A stretch of 64,000 bases of DNA, taken from NCBI GenBank assembly GCA_933228675.1, contig OW121742.1:19310850-19374849 (forward strand), read 5' to 3'. Positions 1-12,164 of this stretch are shown here, piece by piece (position 1 is the stretch's first letter; the number at the start of each line of letters is the position of its first letter). Under the pieces are notes generated by a model. The model saw only the letters and a program-made list of their open reading frames with translations, was not told the DNA's origin and made no database searches. This DNA comes from Stomorhina lunata (taxonomy: Eukaryota; Arthropoda; Insecta; Diptera; Rhiniidae). The position numbers and the translations under genes were made by a program.

Positions 1-174
1 AAAAAATGTCTGTAATTTTAGCAAAACGCTAAAATGAAAATGAAGCGATGCGCTATATCTAACTGAGAACTTAATTATGCCTAGGATTAAAATAAAATCT
101 AATGGAATTTGTAAAAAGGGTTCTATAACAAAAGGTGTTAAATTTACAAATTATTATTATTTTTTTTTACTTTT
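1..174. other. LanA intron 2, unique AT-rich sequence
   Basis: Short non-repetitive stretch at the left edge, before the tandem arrays. Because LanA reads right to left and its third coding exon is not seen, this is inferred to be intron 2. No gene seen. Confidence 0.4.
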
Positions 175-334
175 AGAAAAAAATTACGATGGGAAGAGTT
201 TTCTATATAGAAAAAATGATGATAAGAAAAATTTTCTATATAGAAAAAAAATGAAAATGGCAGGAGTTTTCTATATAAAAAAATTATAATGGGAAGAATT
301 TTCTATAAAGAAAAAATGAGTATGGGAAGAAAAA
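175..334 (+). repeat. Short GATGGGAAGAG minisatellite block
   Basis: About five degenerate units of roughly 33 bp, each holding GATGGGAAGAG followed by TTTTCTATATAGAAAA. It is the same family, in the same orientation, as the block at 2850-3010, and it is the reverse complement of the large array at 4010-5645. Confidence 0.85.
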
Positions 335-2850
335 ATTTTTTAACGAACATTTTTCTATAGAAAAAAATTTGTTAACGAACATTTTTCTATAGAAAAAATT
401 TGTTAACGAAAATTTTTCTATAGAAAAAATTTTTGAACGAAAATTTTCTATAGAAAAAATTTTTGAACGAAAATTTTTCTATAGAAAAAATTTTTTAACG
501 AAAATTTTTCTATAGAAAAAATTTTTGAACGAAAATTTTTCTATAGAAAAAATTTTTTAACGAAAATTTTTCTATAGCAAAAATTTTTTAACAAAAATTT
601 TTCTATAGAAAAAATTTTTATCGAAAATTTTTCTATAGAAAAAATTTTTTAACGAAAATTTTTCTATGGAAAAATTTTTTAACGAAAATTTTTCTATGAA
701 AAAATTTTTTAACGAAAATTTTTCCATAGAAAAAATTTTTGAACGAAAACTTTTCTATAGAAAAATTTTTGAACGAAAATTTTTCTATAGAAAAATTTTT
801 GAACGAAAATTTTTCTATAGAAAAATTTTTGAACGAAAATTTTTCTATAGAAAAATTTTTGAACGAAAATTTTTCTATAGAAAAATTTTTGAACGAAAAT
901 TTTTCTATAGAAAAATTTTTGAACGAAAATTTTTCTATAGAAAAAATTTTTTAACGAAAATTTTTCTATAGAAAAAAATTTTTAACGAAAATTTTTCTAT
1001 AGAAAAAATTTTTTAACGAAAATTTTTCTATAGAAAAAATTTTTTAACGAAAATTTTTTAACGAATATTTTTCTATAGAAAAAATTTTTTAACGAAAATT
1101 TTTCTATAGAAAAAAATTTTTAACGAAAATTTTTCTATAGAAAAAATTTTTTAACGAAAATTTTTCTATAGAAAAAATTTTTCAACGAAAATTTTTCTAT
1201 AGAAAAAATTTTTTAACGAAAATTTTTCTATAGAAAAAATTTTTTAACGAAAATTTTTCTATAGAAAAATTTTTTAACGAAAATTTTTCTATAGAAAAAA
1301 TTTTTTAACGAAAATTTTTCTATAGAAAAAATTTTTTAACGAAAGTTTTTCTACAGAAAAAATTTTTAACGAAAATTTTTGCTATAGAAAAAATTTTTTA
1401 ACGAAAATTTTTCTATAGAAAAAATTTTTTAACGAAAATTTTTCTATAGAAAAAATTTTTTAACGAAAATTTTTCTATAGAAAACATTTTTTAACGAAAA
1501 TTTTTCTATAGAAAAAATATTTTAACGAAAATTTTTTTATAGAAGAAATTTTTCAACGAAAATTTTTCTATAGAAAAAATTTTTTAACGAAAATTTTTCT
1601 ATAGAAAAAATTTTTTAACGAAAATTTTTCGATAGAAAAAAAATTTTAACGAAAATTTTTCGATAGAAAAAAAATTTTAACGAAAATTTTTTAACGAAAA
1701 TTTTTCTATAGAAAAAATTTTTTAACGAAAATTTTTCTATAGAAAAAATTTTTTAACGAAAATTTTTCTATAGAAAAAATTTTTTAACGAAAATTTTTCT
1801 ATAGTAAAAATTTTTTAACGAAAATTTTTCTATAGAAAAAATTTTTTAACGAAAATTTTTCTATAGAAATAATTTTTTAACGAAAATTTTTCTATAGAAA
1901 AAATTTTTCAACGAAAATTTTTCTATAGAAAAAATTTTTCAACGAAAATTTTTCTATAGAAAAAATTTTTCAACGAAAATTTTTCTATAGAAAAAATTTT
2001 TTAACGAAAATTTTTCTATAGAAAAAATTTTTTAACGAAAATTTTTCTATAGAAAAAATTTTTTAACGAAAATTTTTCTATAGAAAAAATTTTTTAACGA
2101 AAATTTTTCTATAGAAAAAATTTTTTAACGAAAATTTTTCTATAGAAAAAATTTTTTAACGAAAATTTTTCTATAGAAAAAATTTTTTAACGAAAATTTT
2201 TCTATAGAAAAAATTTTTTAACGAAAATTTTTCTATAGAAAAAATTTTTTAACGAAAATTTTTCTATAGAAAAAAATTTTTTAACGAAAATTTTTCTATA
2301 GAAAAAATTTTTTAACGAAAATTTTTCTATAGAAAAAATTTTTTAACGAAAATTTTTCTATAGAAAAAATTTTTTAACGAAAATTTTTCTATAGAAAAAA
2401 TTTTTTAACGAAAATTTTTCTATAGAAAAAATTTTTAACGAAAATTTTTCTATAGAAAAAATTTTTTAACGAAAATTTTTCTATAGAAAAAATTTTTTAA
2501 CGAAAATTTTTCTATAGAAAAAATTTTTTAACGAAAATTTTTCTATAGAAAAAATTTTTTAACGAAAATTTTTCTATAGAAAAAATTTTTTAACGAAAAT
2601 TTTTCTATAGAAAACATTAACGAAAATTTTTCTATAGAAAACATTTTTTAACGAAAATTTTTCTATAGAAAAAATTTTTTAACAAAATATTTTTTAACAA
2701 AAATTTTTCTATAGAAGAATTTTTTAACTAAAATTTTTCTATACAAAAAATTTTTTAACGAAAATTTTTCTGTAGAAAACATTTTTGAACGGACATTTTT
2801 CTATATGAAAAATTTTTCTATAGAAAAAATTTTTCTATAGAAAAAATTTT
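335..2850. repeat. CTATAG minisatellite array (31 bp, about 80 units)
   Basis: Tandem units built from the dyad TTTTTCTATAGAAAAA plus a spacer TTTTTTAACGAAAA. CTATAG recurs every 31 bp through most of the array. A sub-block at about 740-945 has a 30-bp unit with GAACG in place of TAACG, so its frame is kept and it yields spurious repetitive open frames. The array lies inside LanA intron 2. Confidence 0.97.
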
Positions 2851-3010
2851 TACCGATCTGAAGAGTTTTCTATATAGAAAAAATGACAAAGGAAAGAGTT
2901 TTCTTTATAGAAAAAATGACGATGGGAAGAGTTTTCTATATAGAAAAAATTACTATGGAAAGAGTTTTCTATATAGAAAAAATTACGATGGAAAGAGTTT
3001 TCTATATTCA
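2851..3010 (+). repeat. Second GATGGGAAGAG minisatellite block
   Basis: About five units of the GATGGGAAGAG / TTTTCTATATAGAAAA repeat immediately after the CTATAG array, in the same orientation as the block at 175-334. The CTATAG array is therefore bracketed by two pieces of one older array. Confidence 0.85.
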
Positions 3011-4009
3011 TGCCTCTCATAGGACTTTTCGAAATTGATGTTTTAAGTGGCTCATATCCACAAATATGGTTAATTTGGGCTATCAAATACTAAAACATGA
3101 CCGACTATAGCACTTTATTACTTATTTTTATTATGAGATCATTGTTCGAAAATTAACTAAAAATTTTAATTTAAACCAACACATATTGTCCCTAATAATC
3201 GTCTTTAGTAAACAAAATTATTTGTTTATTTCCAGCTGGTTGTTGCTATCTTCATTTAAATAATTTCAAATTCAGTCTTTAATTAAAAAGAGTTTTTTCA
3301 AAAAAAAATTGTTAGCCTTAAATAAATTAGCTATCGATGCAAAACACTCATTTCAGTCAACAAGATAGACCATGAGATCTGTCTGTCTGTCCATGTCTGT
3401 CATTCTTCCATTTGGTGTGTTTTTAGAAGATTTTTTGTTTGGGTTCCGGGGCATCAACATCAATAAACAAAACGGCAACAGACAACACAATTTATGACAA
3501 GATCTCTCAATGCATAAAAAAAGTTATTTTTTTATTCTAGACGTTATTGTTATTGTGGCTTCGTACGAATTTTAAAGTCATTCATAAAACTGAAGCAATA
3601 AATTGCGTTAAAAGTACACTGAGAAAAATTTTAAGTAGAAAATATAATATGTTTAGAAAATCGGGTAAATTTTGCATTATAGAGTATCTATTAATTTAGA
3701 TTGGCACGTTAACTTTTTGTCTTTTTGCTTTTAAAAACTTTATCTCCTTTATTTCTTGGTTTCATCTGCTTGGATTGTATTTTGCCAATTAGAATGTGAT
3801 CATTTAAAGTTAACCCATATTTGCATATCTTATTCACGCATTGGACTAGGAAGGGAGGGCGGTTATTGTCATAGAGTTAGATAAATGCAAAAGCATCTAG
3901 AGATAAGCAAATATTTTTGCAAAATTATTGTTGTTGGCAAAAATATTTAAAGCTTTGTATTATGGTTATATACTCACTCGCTTGCACAGTGGAACAAATA
4001 AAAAATATA
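3011..4009. other. Unique DNA inside LanA intron 2
   Basis: Non-repetitive AT-rich DNA between two arrays. I searched both strands for the next LanA exon (expected to encode the rest of the LN domain) and did not find it. It carries simple motifs such as CTGTCTGTCTGTC near 3380 and nothing else I can name. Confidence 0.4.
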
Positions 4010-5645
4010 TAGAAAACATTTTTTACAATAAAATCTATAAAAAAATTTTCACGTTGTCAACTTTTCTAAAGAAAAGAACTTCTATATAGAAACACTTCCT
4101 CAAAATCAACTCTAATATATATATTTTTTGTATATCGAAAACTCTTTTAATTTTCATTTTGTATTTATAGAAAATTCTTCCCATCATCATTTTTATAAAG
4201 AAAATTCTTCCCATGATCGTTTTTTCTATATAGAAAACTCTTCCCATTGTCATTTTTTTACATAGAAAACTATTCCCATCGTCATTTTCTCTATATAGAA
4301 AATTCTTCCCACCATTATTTTTTCTATATAGAAAACTCTTCCCATTGTCATTTTTTTTATATGGAAAACAATTCCCATCGTCATTTATTTTATACAGAAA
4401 ACTCTTCCCATCCTCATTTTTTCTATATAGAAAACTCTTCCCATCGTCCTTGTTTTCTATATAGAAAACTCTGCCCATCGTCATTTTTTCTATATAGAAA
4501 ACTCTTCCCATCGTCATTGTTTTCTATATAGAAAACTTTTCCATCGTCCTTGTTTTCTATATAGAAAACTCTTCCCATCGTCCTTGTTTTCTATATAGAA
4601 AACTCTTCCCATCGTCCTTGTTTTCTATATAGAAAACTCTTCCCATCGTTCTTGTTTTCTATATAGAAAACTCTTCCCATCGTCCATGTTTTCTATATAG
4701 AAAACTCTTCCCATCGTCCTTGTTTTCTATATAGAAAACTCTTCCCATCGTCCTTGTTTTCTATATAGAAAACTCTTCCCATCGTCCTTGTTTTCTATAT
4801 AGAAAACTCTTCTCATCGTCCTTGTTTTCTATATAGAAAACTCTTCCCATCGTCCTTGTTTTCTATATAGAAAACTCTTCCCATCGTCCTTGTTTTCTAT
4901 ATAGAAAACTCTTCCCATCGTGCTTGTTTTCTATATAGAAAACTCTTCCCATCGTCCTTGTTTTCTATATAGAAAACTCTTCCTATCGTCCTTGTTTTCT
5001 ATATAAAAAACTCTTCCCATCGTCCTTGTTTTCTATATAGAAAACTCTTCCCATCGTCCTTGTTTTCTATATAGAAAACTCTTCCCATCGTCCTTGTTTT
5101 CTATATAGAAAACTCTTCTCATCGTCCTTGTTTTCTATATAGAAAACTCTTCCCATCGTCTTTGTTTTCTATATAGAAAACTCTTTTCATCGTCCTTGTT
5201 TTCTATATAGAAAACTCTTCCCATCGTCCTTGTTTTCTATATAGAAAGCTCTTCCCATCGTCCTTGTTTTCTATATAGAAAACTCTTCCCATCGTCCTTG
5301 TTTTCTATATAGAAAACTCTTCCCATCGTCCTTGTTTTCTATATAGAAAACTCTTCCCATCGTCCTTGTTTTCTATATCTATAAACTCTTTTCATCGTCC
5401 TTGTTTTCTATATAGAAAACTCTTCCCATCGTCATTTTTTCTATTTAGAAAACTGTTCCCATTGTCATTTTTTCTATATAGAAAACTCTTCCCATCATAA
5501 TTTTTTCTATGTAGAAAACTCTTCCCAACGTCATTTTTTCTATATAGAAAATTGCTTCCATTGTCATTTTTTCTATATAGAAAACTCTTCCCTTTGTCAT
5601 TTTTTCTATATAGAAAACTCTTCCTATTGTAATTTTTTGTATATA
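4010..5645 (-). repeat. 34-bp minisatellite array, inverted GATGGGAAGAG family
   Basis: About 45 units of TTTTCTATATAGAAAA followed by CTCTTCCCATCGTCCTTG. On the minus strand this reads GATGGGAAGAG, the same family as the small blocks at 175-334 and 2851-3010 but inverted. The central 4540-5420 part is nearly homogeneous; the edges are degenerate with CATTTTT spacers. The repetitive open frames on both strands here are artefacts of the repeat. Confidence 0.95.
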
Positions 5646-7589
5646 TTTGTATTTATCTCCAAAATTTGTTTATGCCTGAAAGTCCGAGCCCTGAAGAAAT
5701 ATTATCATTGTTGACTCTATAAATCTGTGCTCTCAATAAACACAAGATTTCAACTCTTTTTCAGTTGTTTATCAGTTATAATGAGATATTTTTAAAATTA
5801 TATTGTAATTAAATTTTTTATACAAAAAAACTCTTGTACGAGTTTTTTAAAAATCTGGGTTTTGAACAAGAAAGCGATAAGCCCATTTCATTCTTCGGCT
5901 TATCAACAGCAATTTCCTTAATATGAACTAAAAATGTCTTGTGTTACAAAAAATTTATTTTAAATTATTTTTCAAAATTTCAATACAGAAAATTATAAAG
6001 AACATAAGAATACGAGTAAAAAACCAAAATAATAAAACCAAAACTATTTTTCTTTAAAAAAAACTGATAACAGTTTCTATAGGTTTTGGTTGTGAAGTGA
6101 GAAAATATCTTAAAAATACATAAATAGTTTCAAATATGTTATTGTATTATTTCGTAAAACCCACACTTAAAGTCAATATCCAAGAGTACACACAGAGAAA
6201 AATAATCTTAATTTTAAATTAACATTGAGAAATTTTGATTTCATGTAATGGTAAAATTTTGATACAAAATTCTTGTATCATGTTAAATAAAACGAAAATG
6301 AATTGCTTTACTTAAAAATTATTTCAAATCAGCCTAGGAATCAAATTAATATGTTTTCCATGTTGTTTGAACATGAAATCCTGTTGATTTAGTCGGTATC
6401 ACAATTTCACATTTTATCATAAATTCTAGTTTGTAATGATTTTAAATAGCTTTATTGTAAGAGCTGTAAAAATAAGAGTTAGCAACATTGTTTTTAATAA
6501 GATGGCGGGAAATGGCGTCTTAAGACAATTTTTGCTTAAGAAGTCAACGAGTCAATATCGTTTGGAAAATAAATTACTAAAAAACAAATAAAAAAGTGTT
6601 TAATTGTTACAAGTTAGTGAAAAATTCAAGAAATTTTGACTTTAGAATCTAATAAATGAAATAGTTTCATATTAAATTAACATGAAACAACAATGAAATT
6701 AAATCATAAATAGAATACATTTTTTCTGAGTGTATAAGTACTTGTGGGGTTTCTTTTTTCTTATTTTCTTTTTACAGAACCAGAAAAAGAAAGTATTCAG
6801 CTCTTGAACAAGAAGGAGCTGTTAAAGAAAACATCGAAAAACTATTTATTTTCTTGTTCAAATCTGCGTTGCACAAGATAACCCAAAAGGTCTTATGATT
6901 TATGATGATTTGAATTTTGGTTTCAAATCTTTTGCTGTTATCATGAAATTATAAGAATATTGTCATCTCTTTTACACCTACTAAAAGGTCTAAACTCAAA
7001 GGAAGTGAGAAAAAAGCAGTTGCTAGTTTCAAAAAATGTAAAGAAAATAGGGTAGACCGCATGGAAACTATATAATCTGGGTTTCTAAACTTCGAGAATT
7101 TGAAATATTAAATATAAAAATTTTTAAATCTTTTAAGTTATTCAAAATTGATATAAGATTTCCAATAAAAATTCACAATTATAAACTAAAAAATTTCAAA
7201 TTCTTTTGGAAATGGTGTAGAAACCATTAAAAACTGCAACATATTTTTTAAGTTTTCAACTCCAAGTGTTGCATAATCAATTATTTTCATTCTAAGAAAA
7301 TAAATTAACTCAGTCTAGGAAATAGAATTTACTTTCTAAAATTCTTAAACTTTTAAATTATAACATCTTCATGCATTTTTAATATGCCTGAAGTTGCATG
7401 AATATTTGAGTGCAACATCTTCAACAGACATTGTTCGAAGTACTTTAAACTTAAAACAAATAATAAAAAAACTTCAATATGAAAGCAAAAAAAAATAATT
7501 TATGACAGACATTACTTCAGCAGAAGTCCATCACGTCATCCAGACATTAAACAAAACGATCCTTTCCTTGCAAATACACAGAAAAAAAT
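5646..7589. other. Unique AT-rich DNA inside LanA intron 2
   Basis: About 1.9 kb with no recognisable exon on either strand. Open frames are short and of low complexity. No transposon motif was recognised. Confidence 0.4.
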
Positions 7590-8550
7590 TAAAAGCAAGA
7601 ACTTAAAGTTTTCAAAAAAAATTAAATTTTTCAAAAATTTCTTAATTTTTGATAGAAAATTTAAAAAAAAAATGCATATTTTTCTAAAGAAAATTTATAA
7701 AAAAAATTCTTATTTTTATAGGAAATTTTTCAAAAATTTACTATTTTTATAGGAAATTTTTCAAAAATTTCCTATTTTTATAGGAAATTTTTCCAAAATT
7801 TACTATTTTTATAGGAAAGTTTTCAAAAATTTCCTATTTTCATAGAAAATTTTTTAAACAGTAAATGACAAGATTTTACTATAAAAATTTTGAAAAAAAA
7901 AAACTAAATTTTTGAAAATTTTTCACATTTTTTATAGAAAATTTAAAAAAAAAATTTGCAAAATTTGCTATAAAAATTAGAAATTTTAAAAAAATTTCCT
8001 ATAAAAATGGGAAATTTAAAAAAAAAATTCTATAAAATAAGAAATTTTTCTATAAAAATAGGAAATTTTTGAAAATTTTCTTATATAAAAGGTAATTTTT
8101 GAAAAATTTCCTATAAAAATAGGAAATTTTTGAAAAATTTCCTATAAAAATAGGAAATTTTTGAAAATTTTCCTATAAAAAGAGGAAATTTTTGAAAAAT
8201 TTCCTATAAAAATAGAAAAAAAATTTCCTATAAAAATAGGAAATTTTCAACACTTTCTATTTTTATAGGAAATTTTTTTAAAAATTTCATATTTTTATAG
8301 GAAAATTTCATATTTTTATAAGAAATTTTTCAAATATCTCCTATTTTTTTAGGAAATTTTTCAAAAATGTCCTTTTTTTATAGGAAATTTTTGAAAAATT
8401 TCTGATTTTTATGGAAAATTTTTCAAAAATTTCTTATTTTGATACGACATTTTTTGAAATTTTTCTCATTGTTTTAGGAAATTTGTTGAAATTTCTTTTT
8501 TCTTTTTATAGAAAATTTTTTAAAATTTCTTATTTTATTTAAAAATTCCT
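7590..8550. repeat. CCTAT...ATAGG minisatellite array with orientation switches
   Basis: Units pair the dyads CCTATAAAAATAGG and AAATTTTTGAAAAATTT (31 bp in total). The left part (about 7690-7860) and right part (about 8250-8545) run in the reverse-complement sense (CCTATTTTTATAGG, TTTTTCAAAAA), while the middle (about 7880-8245) runs forward. The array is thus built of inverted segments. It sits in LanA intron 2. Confidence 0.92.
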
Positions 8551-8849
8551 TTAATTTTCCCCTTAATTTCTTCAAGTGTTTCTGCCGTTTAACCTTTCTT
8601 TTTAAACAGGTTGTTTCTGGATCATACCACCTTTTCATTTTAGGCGATCGTATGATAAGTTTAATGTTATTTTTTTTGATATTTACAAAAAACCGATAAA
8701 CTCTTCCTCAGCATATTCTTGGGCATTTTGGTGTCAGTGTCTGTCGGTCCGTCTTTAAGGTTTTGGGTTTCTTTGTTTGAGTTTGCAGAAGATGGCCAGT
8801 AAACGTTGAAAATAGTTTAAGTTTTTTGTTTTCCATTTTTTTTGCTTAC

Positions 8850-9631
8850 CTGTCCAAAATCGATGGTTAAATTGACTTCATTAAATTTCATACCACGAGA
8901 CAATGGGGGACTCTGCCACCATTGTTCTGTGCCATCAATAGCATGTTCGGGTGAATGGTTCTTTTCGGGTATGGTGGGATCACAGTAATCGCAGACCTAG
9001 AGAAAAAATGTGAAAAATTAAATTTCAAAATATCCAAAAAAAAATTAGACCAACACATGTGTTTTTTTTTTCTAACAAAAATTAAAAATTCTAAGGAAAC
9101 ATTAAATTATTTTAGAAAAAACATGTGTATTTTTCAAATGATTTTAAATTAGAAATACACACACAAAAGTTGTATATGCGTCAGTGATAAGTGGCTCATG
9201 CTAATGTTTAAATATTAAAATAGATTTAAATTCAGTTTTTGATTACTAAGCAAACACAAAATTAAAAAAATAAATAAAAAATTTTAAACTCAAATATTTG
9301 TTAAAGAAAACTCAAAAATCTTTTAAAGATAAAAATTTAGCTTTAAATGCCATTTTAAATAATACGGAATAAAAAATATATTCCAAATCTCCCTTACTTG
9401 ACCCTGAATAACCGAATAATCAATATGATCATTTTCTGTATTAGCTCCCACTAATTTACAATACAATTCGGGACCATCGGTATCACTACCACAAGTGGCT
9501 GTTGCATAGATTTTACGTCCGGTAGCCAAGTTGAAATAGGGCGGTGTTAGTTCAGCATTTGTTTTCGAAATAATAAAAACCACACCCGCTATCACTAAAA
9601 GCAATGGGGTTAAGCGGTCATTAAACCCCAT
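8850..9631 (-). CDS. LanA: Laminin subunit alpha, first two coding exons (partial)
   Basis: Exon 1 is 9631-9398 (78 codons) and exon 2 is 8996-8850 (49 codons), joined by a 401-bp phase-0 intron (donor GTAAGG, acceptor CTAG). Exon 2 ends at a GTAAGC donor and the next exon is not in the window. Residues 1-26 are a signal peptide (hydrophobic core [12 protein letters not shown], likely cut after SKTNA). The mature start [19 protein letters not shown] and the motifs VCDYCDP and [11 protein letters not shown] are the opening of the laminin N-terminal (LN) domain, and match Drosophila LanA as I remember it. Laminin alpha is a secreted basement-membrane subunit that pairs with beta and gamma chains; the LN domain drives network polymerisation. 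I chose the ATG at 9631 because the codons just upstream are TTG ACA and the signal peptide follows. The full protein would be over 3,000 residues, so only the extreme N-terminus is seen. Confidence 0.97.
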
Positions 9632-10224
9632 TGTCAAAAGAAATTTATCTCACAATCTCCTTAAACACTTGACAACTCGGAAGTTGTTTTTTTTATTTTT
9701 TTTTTTTTAGAGTCCTTAAGAGTCCTTTTTTATTTTTTTCCACTTTCTTTATTTTTCTTATTTCAAATCGTTTTCACTTTTTTTTTTTCTATTTTTAATT
9801 TTTTTTCACTTATTTCCTGAGACCATCCCAACCGCACTGGATGACTCTTCGCGAGCAACTGATTTAAAAAATCTAAAATGATTTTCCTTAATGCCTTGTG
9901 CGTCTGGTTTGGGTCAATTCTTATCTTTATTTCCATTAACACCAACAGCAAAAAAAAACAAATTCATTCATTTTTATTCTTTCAACTTCGCTGTAGGCGT
10001 CTCTGTCCTAGAGCAGCTGTCAGAACGCGTGAGTGTTTTCTTGACATTTATTCTCTGTTAGTCTCTTGATATTTTTAAGTTAAAGAGATCAAGAGCATGG
10101 TTCTCAAATGTAAACAAATATCAAGAAGAAATATCAAAACAAAACACAAAAAATTGTTATCAAAAGCCGGCCGGTTTTAAAAATGAATCAGACCAAATCG
10201 AGATAATGCAACCAAACACAGTAA
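9632..10224 (-). other. LanA 5' flank and probable 5' UTR
   Basis: Non-coding DNA directly upstream of the LanA start on the minus strand. It has long A/T homopolymer runs near 9690-9800 and a relatively GC-rich patch at about 9985-10050 that could be near a transcription start. No clear TATA box or initiator was picked out, and the transcript may have a further upstream 5' exon. Two short open frames here have no protein-like features. Confidence 0.4.
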
Positions 10225-10880
10225 ATTACAAGATTTTACTATAAAAATTTTGAAAAAAACTAAATTTTTGAAAATTTTTCTTTTTTTTTATAGAACATTT
10301 TTAAAAAATTTTTGAAAAATTTCCTATAAAAATAGGCAATTTAAAAAAAAAATTGCAAAATTTGCTATAAAAATTAGAAATGTTAATATAAAAATGCGAA
10401 ATATTTGAAAAATTTTCTAAAAAATAAGAAATTTTTGAGAATTTTTCTAAAAAAATATAAAATTTTTGAAAAATTTCCTATAATAATAAGAAATCTTTTT
10501 AAAATTTCCTATAAAAATAGAAAATTTTTTAAAAAATTCCTATAAAAATAGAAAATTTTTAAAAAATTCCTATAAAAATAGGAAATTTTTAAAAAATTTC
10601 CTATAAAAATAGGAAATTTTTGAAAAATTTCCAATAAAAATAGGAAATTTTTGAAAAATTTCCTATAAAAAAAGGAAATTTTTAAAAAATTTCCTATAAA
10701 AATAGGAAATTTTTGAAAAAATTCTAATAAAAATAGTAAAAAATAGAAAAATTTTGAAAAAAAAGTAGTAAATTTTTGAAAAATTTCCCTCAGAAATAGT
10801 AAATTTTTGAAAAATTCCCATAAAAATAGTAAATTTTTGAAAAATTTCCTATAAAAATAGAATATTTTTTAAAATTTCCT
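10225..10880 (+). repeat. CCTAT...ATAGG minisatellite array, forward
   Basis: About 20 degenerate 31-bp units of the same family as 7590-8550 and 12165-15375, all forward. Its left edge (10219-10390) closely resembles 7858-7990, so this array and the middle of the earlier one begin with the same non-repeat leader. Confidence 0.92.
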
Positions 10881-12164
10881 AACAATTTTTGAAAATAAAA
10901 AATTTATAAAAAAAACATATTAAAAAGTGCCTACTGTTTGTATTGTATTTAAATTTAACGGAAATAAGATCAGTTTCAAATTTTGTCTATTGCATACTTT
11001 AGGGAGGTGCAATAAGTTATTAATACATTGAAAACATTATTTGTTTTTCTTGCTGCTCCAATTTATAAAATTGTTGTTATTCTTATAAATATTTTGAGTG
11101 ATATTATTCTTTATTTAAAATGTATTAATCCTGTTTTAATTCTACAAATAAATAGTTTAATTCATCAATTGATATGATACAAAACAAAAGACTTAAGACA
11201 CAAACACGCTTAGCTCATAAAACCCAATAACCGAAAATTTTTTGCTATAAATAATTAAATAAACTACAGCAAAATTCGTTCATAGTATAAATATTGGTTT
11301 AGCTTTTTGCCTACTTTAAAGACAAACTATAGCTGCCTTAAATGTAACAAAATTGCTTAAAATCCCAACACCAGCTACATTTATTATTTAATAGCAACTA
11401 AATGCGAAGGTGACTACCATTAACTTGAAAAATAGATAATTGAAAAATTACCAATTAAAAGCAACATTTTAAGAAGTTTGTAATAAATTGGCAGCAGAAA
11501 AAAGGAAAAGAAACAAAAGCAGTTTGAAAGCAACAGCAAATAAGTAATTGTGGGGCAAGCGAAAAGCTAACAAATAATTAAGACAAAGTTAAGTTTATTG
11601 CTACCAATAAAATAGTTTATAACACTTCATTACTTTGGTTTAGCAGTATAAGAAATAGGTTTTGCAATCAATTTGCTTAGATGTGTTAATTGATGAGTGT
11701 AAAATATACCAAAGTTGCAATTTTATTATTTAAAGAAAAATTTTACAAATTTACTTTTACTATTTGTTAAAAAAATTTTACCCATTAAAGTCAATTTTTT
11801 TTAATTTATAGCAACATTTTTTAAATATTATAATAATAGGAAAATGTTTGTTTTATTGGAAATTTTTTTTTAAATATTGTTAATGTTATTATAAGTGAGG
11901 TGGTAGTTTTTGCATATTCCACAAAAGCTGAACATCCACAAAATTATATTCAAACGGCCATTAATAAACATTTTACTTCAAAATTTATTTCAAGAGTATT
12001 TGGCTCATTTAAATCAAATACTAAAAAAGTGAAGTGATATTTAATTTAAGCAACTAACAATAATTACAGCGTTAAATTTTGGCTTAAAGAAACATTTTCT
12101 TAAAACTCAAAATAGAAGGTGATATCCGTCTATATAATACCCTAACACAAACAACAAAAATTTC
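10881..12164. other. Unique intergenic DNA
   Basis: AT-rich, non-repetitive DNA between two arrays. I see no exon, RNA gene or transposon motif. Confidence 0.4.

Noticed and set aside
666..971. Open frames of 101 and 71 codons made of repeated FERKFFYRKI-like units
   Set aside because: They arise because this sub-block has a 30-bp unit that keeps frame; two overlapping frames are open at once and the composition is pure repeat.
335..2850. Could the regular repeats of about 31 bp be a CRISPR array?
   Set aside because: Units are contiguous with no unique spacers, the DNA is from an insect nucleus, and no cas genes exist.
4035..4531. Repetitive open frames on both strands (DDGKSFLYRKN and SSHRHFFYIEN types)
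   Set aside because: Direct translation of the minisatellite on either strand; not protein-like, and no start or splice context.
9763..10069. Short open frames upstream of LanA
   Set aside because: Low-complexity, mutually overlapping on opposite strands, and lying in the presumed 5' UTR and promoter.
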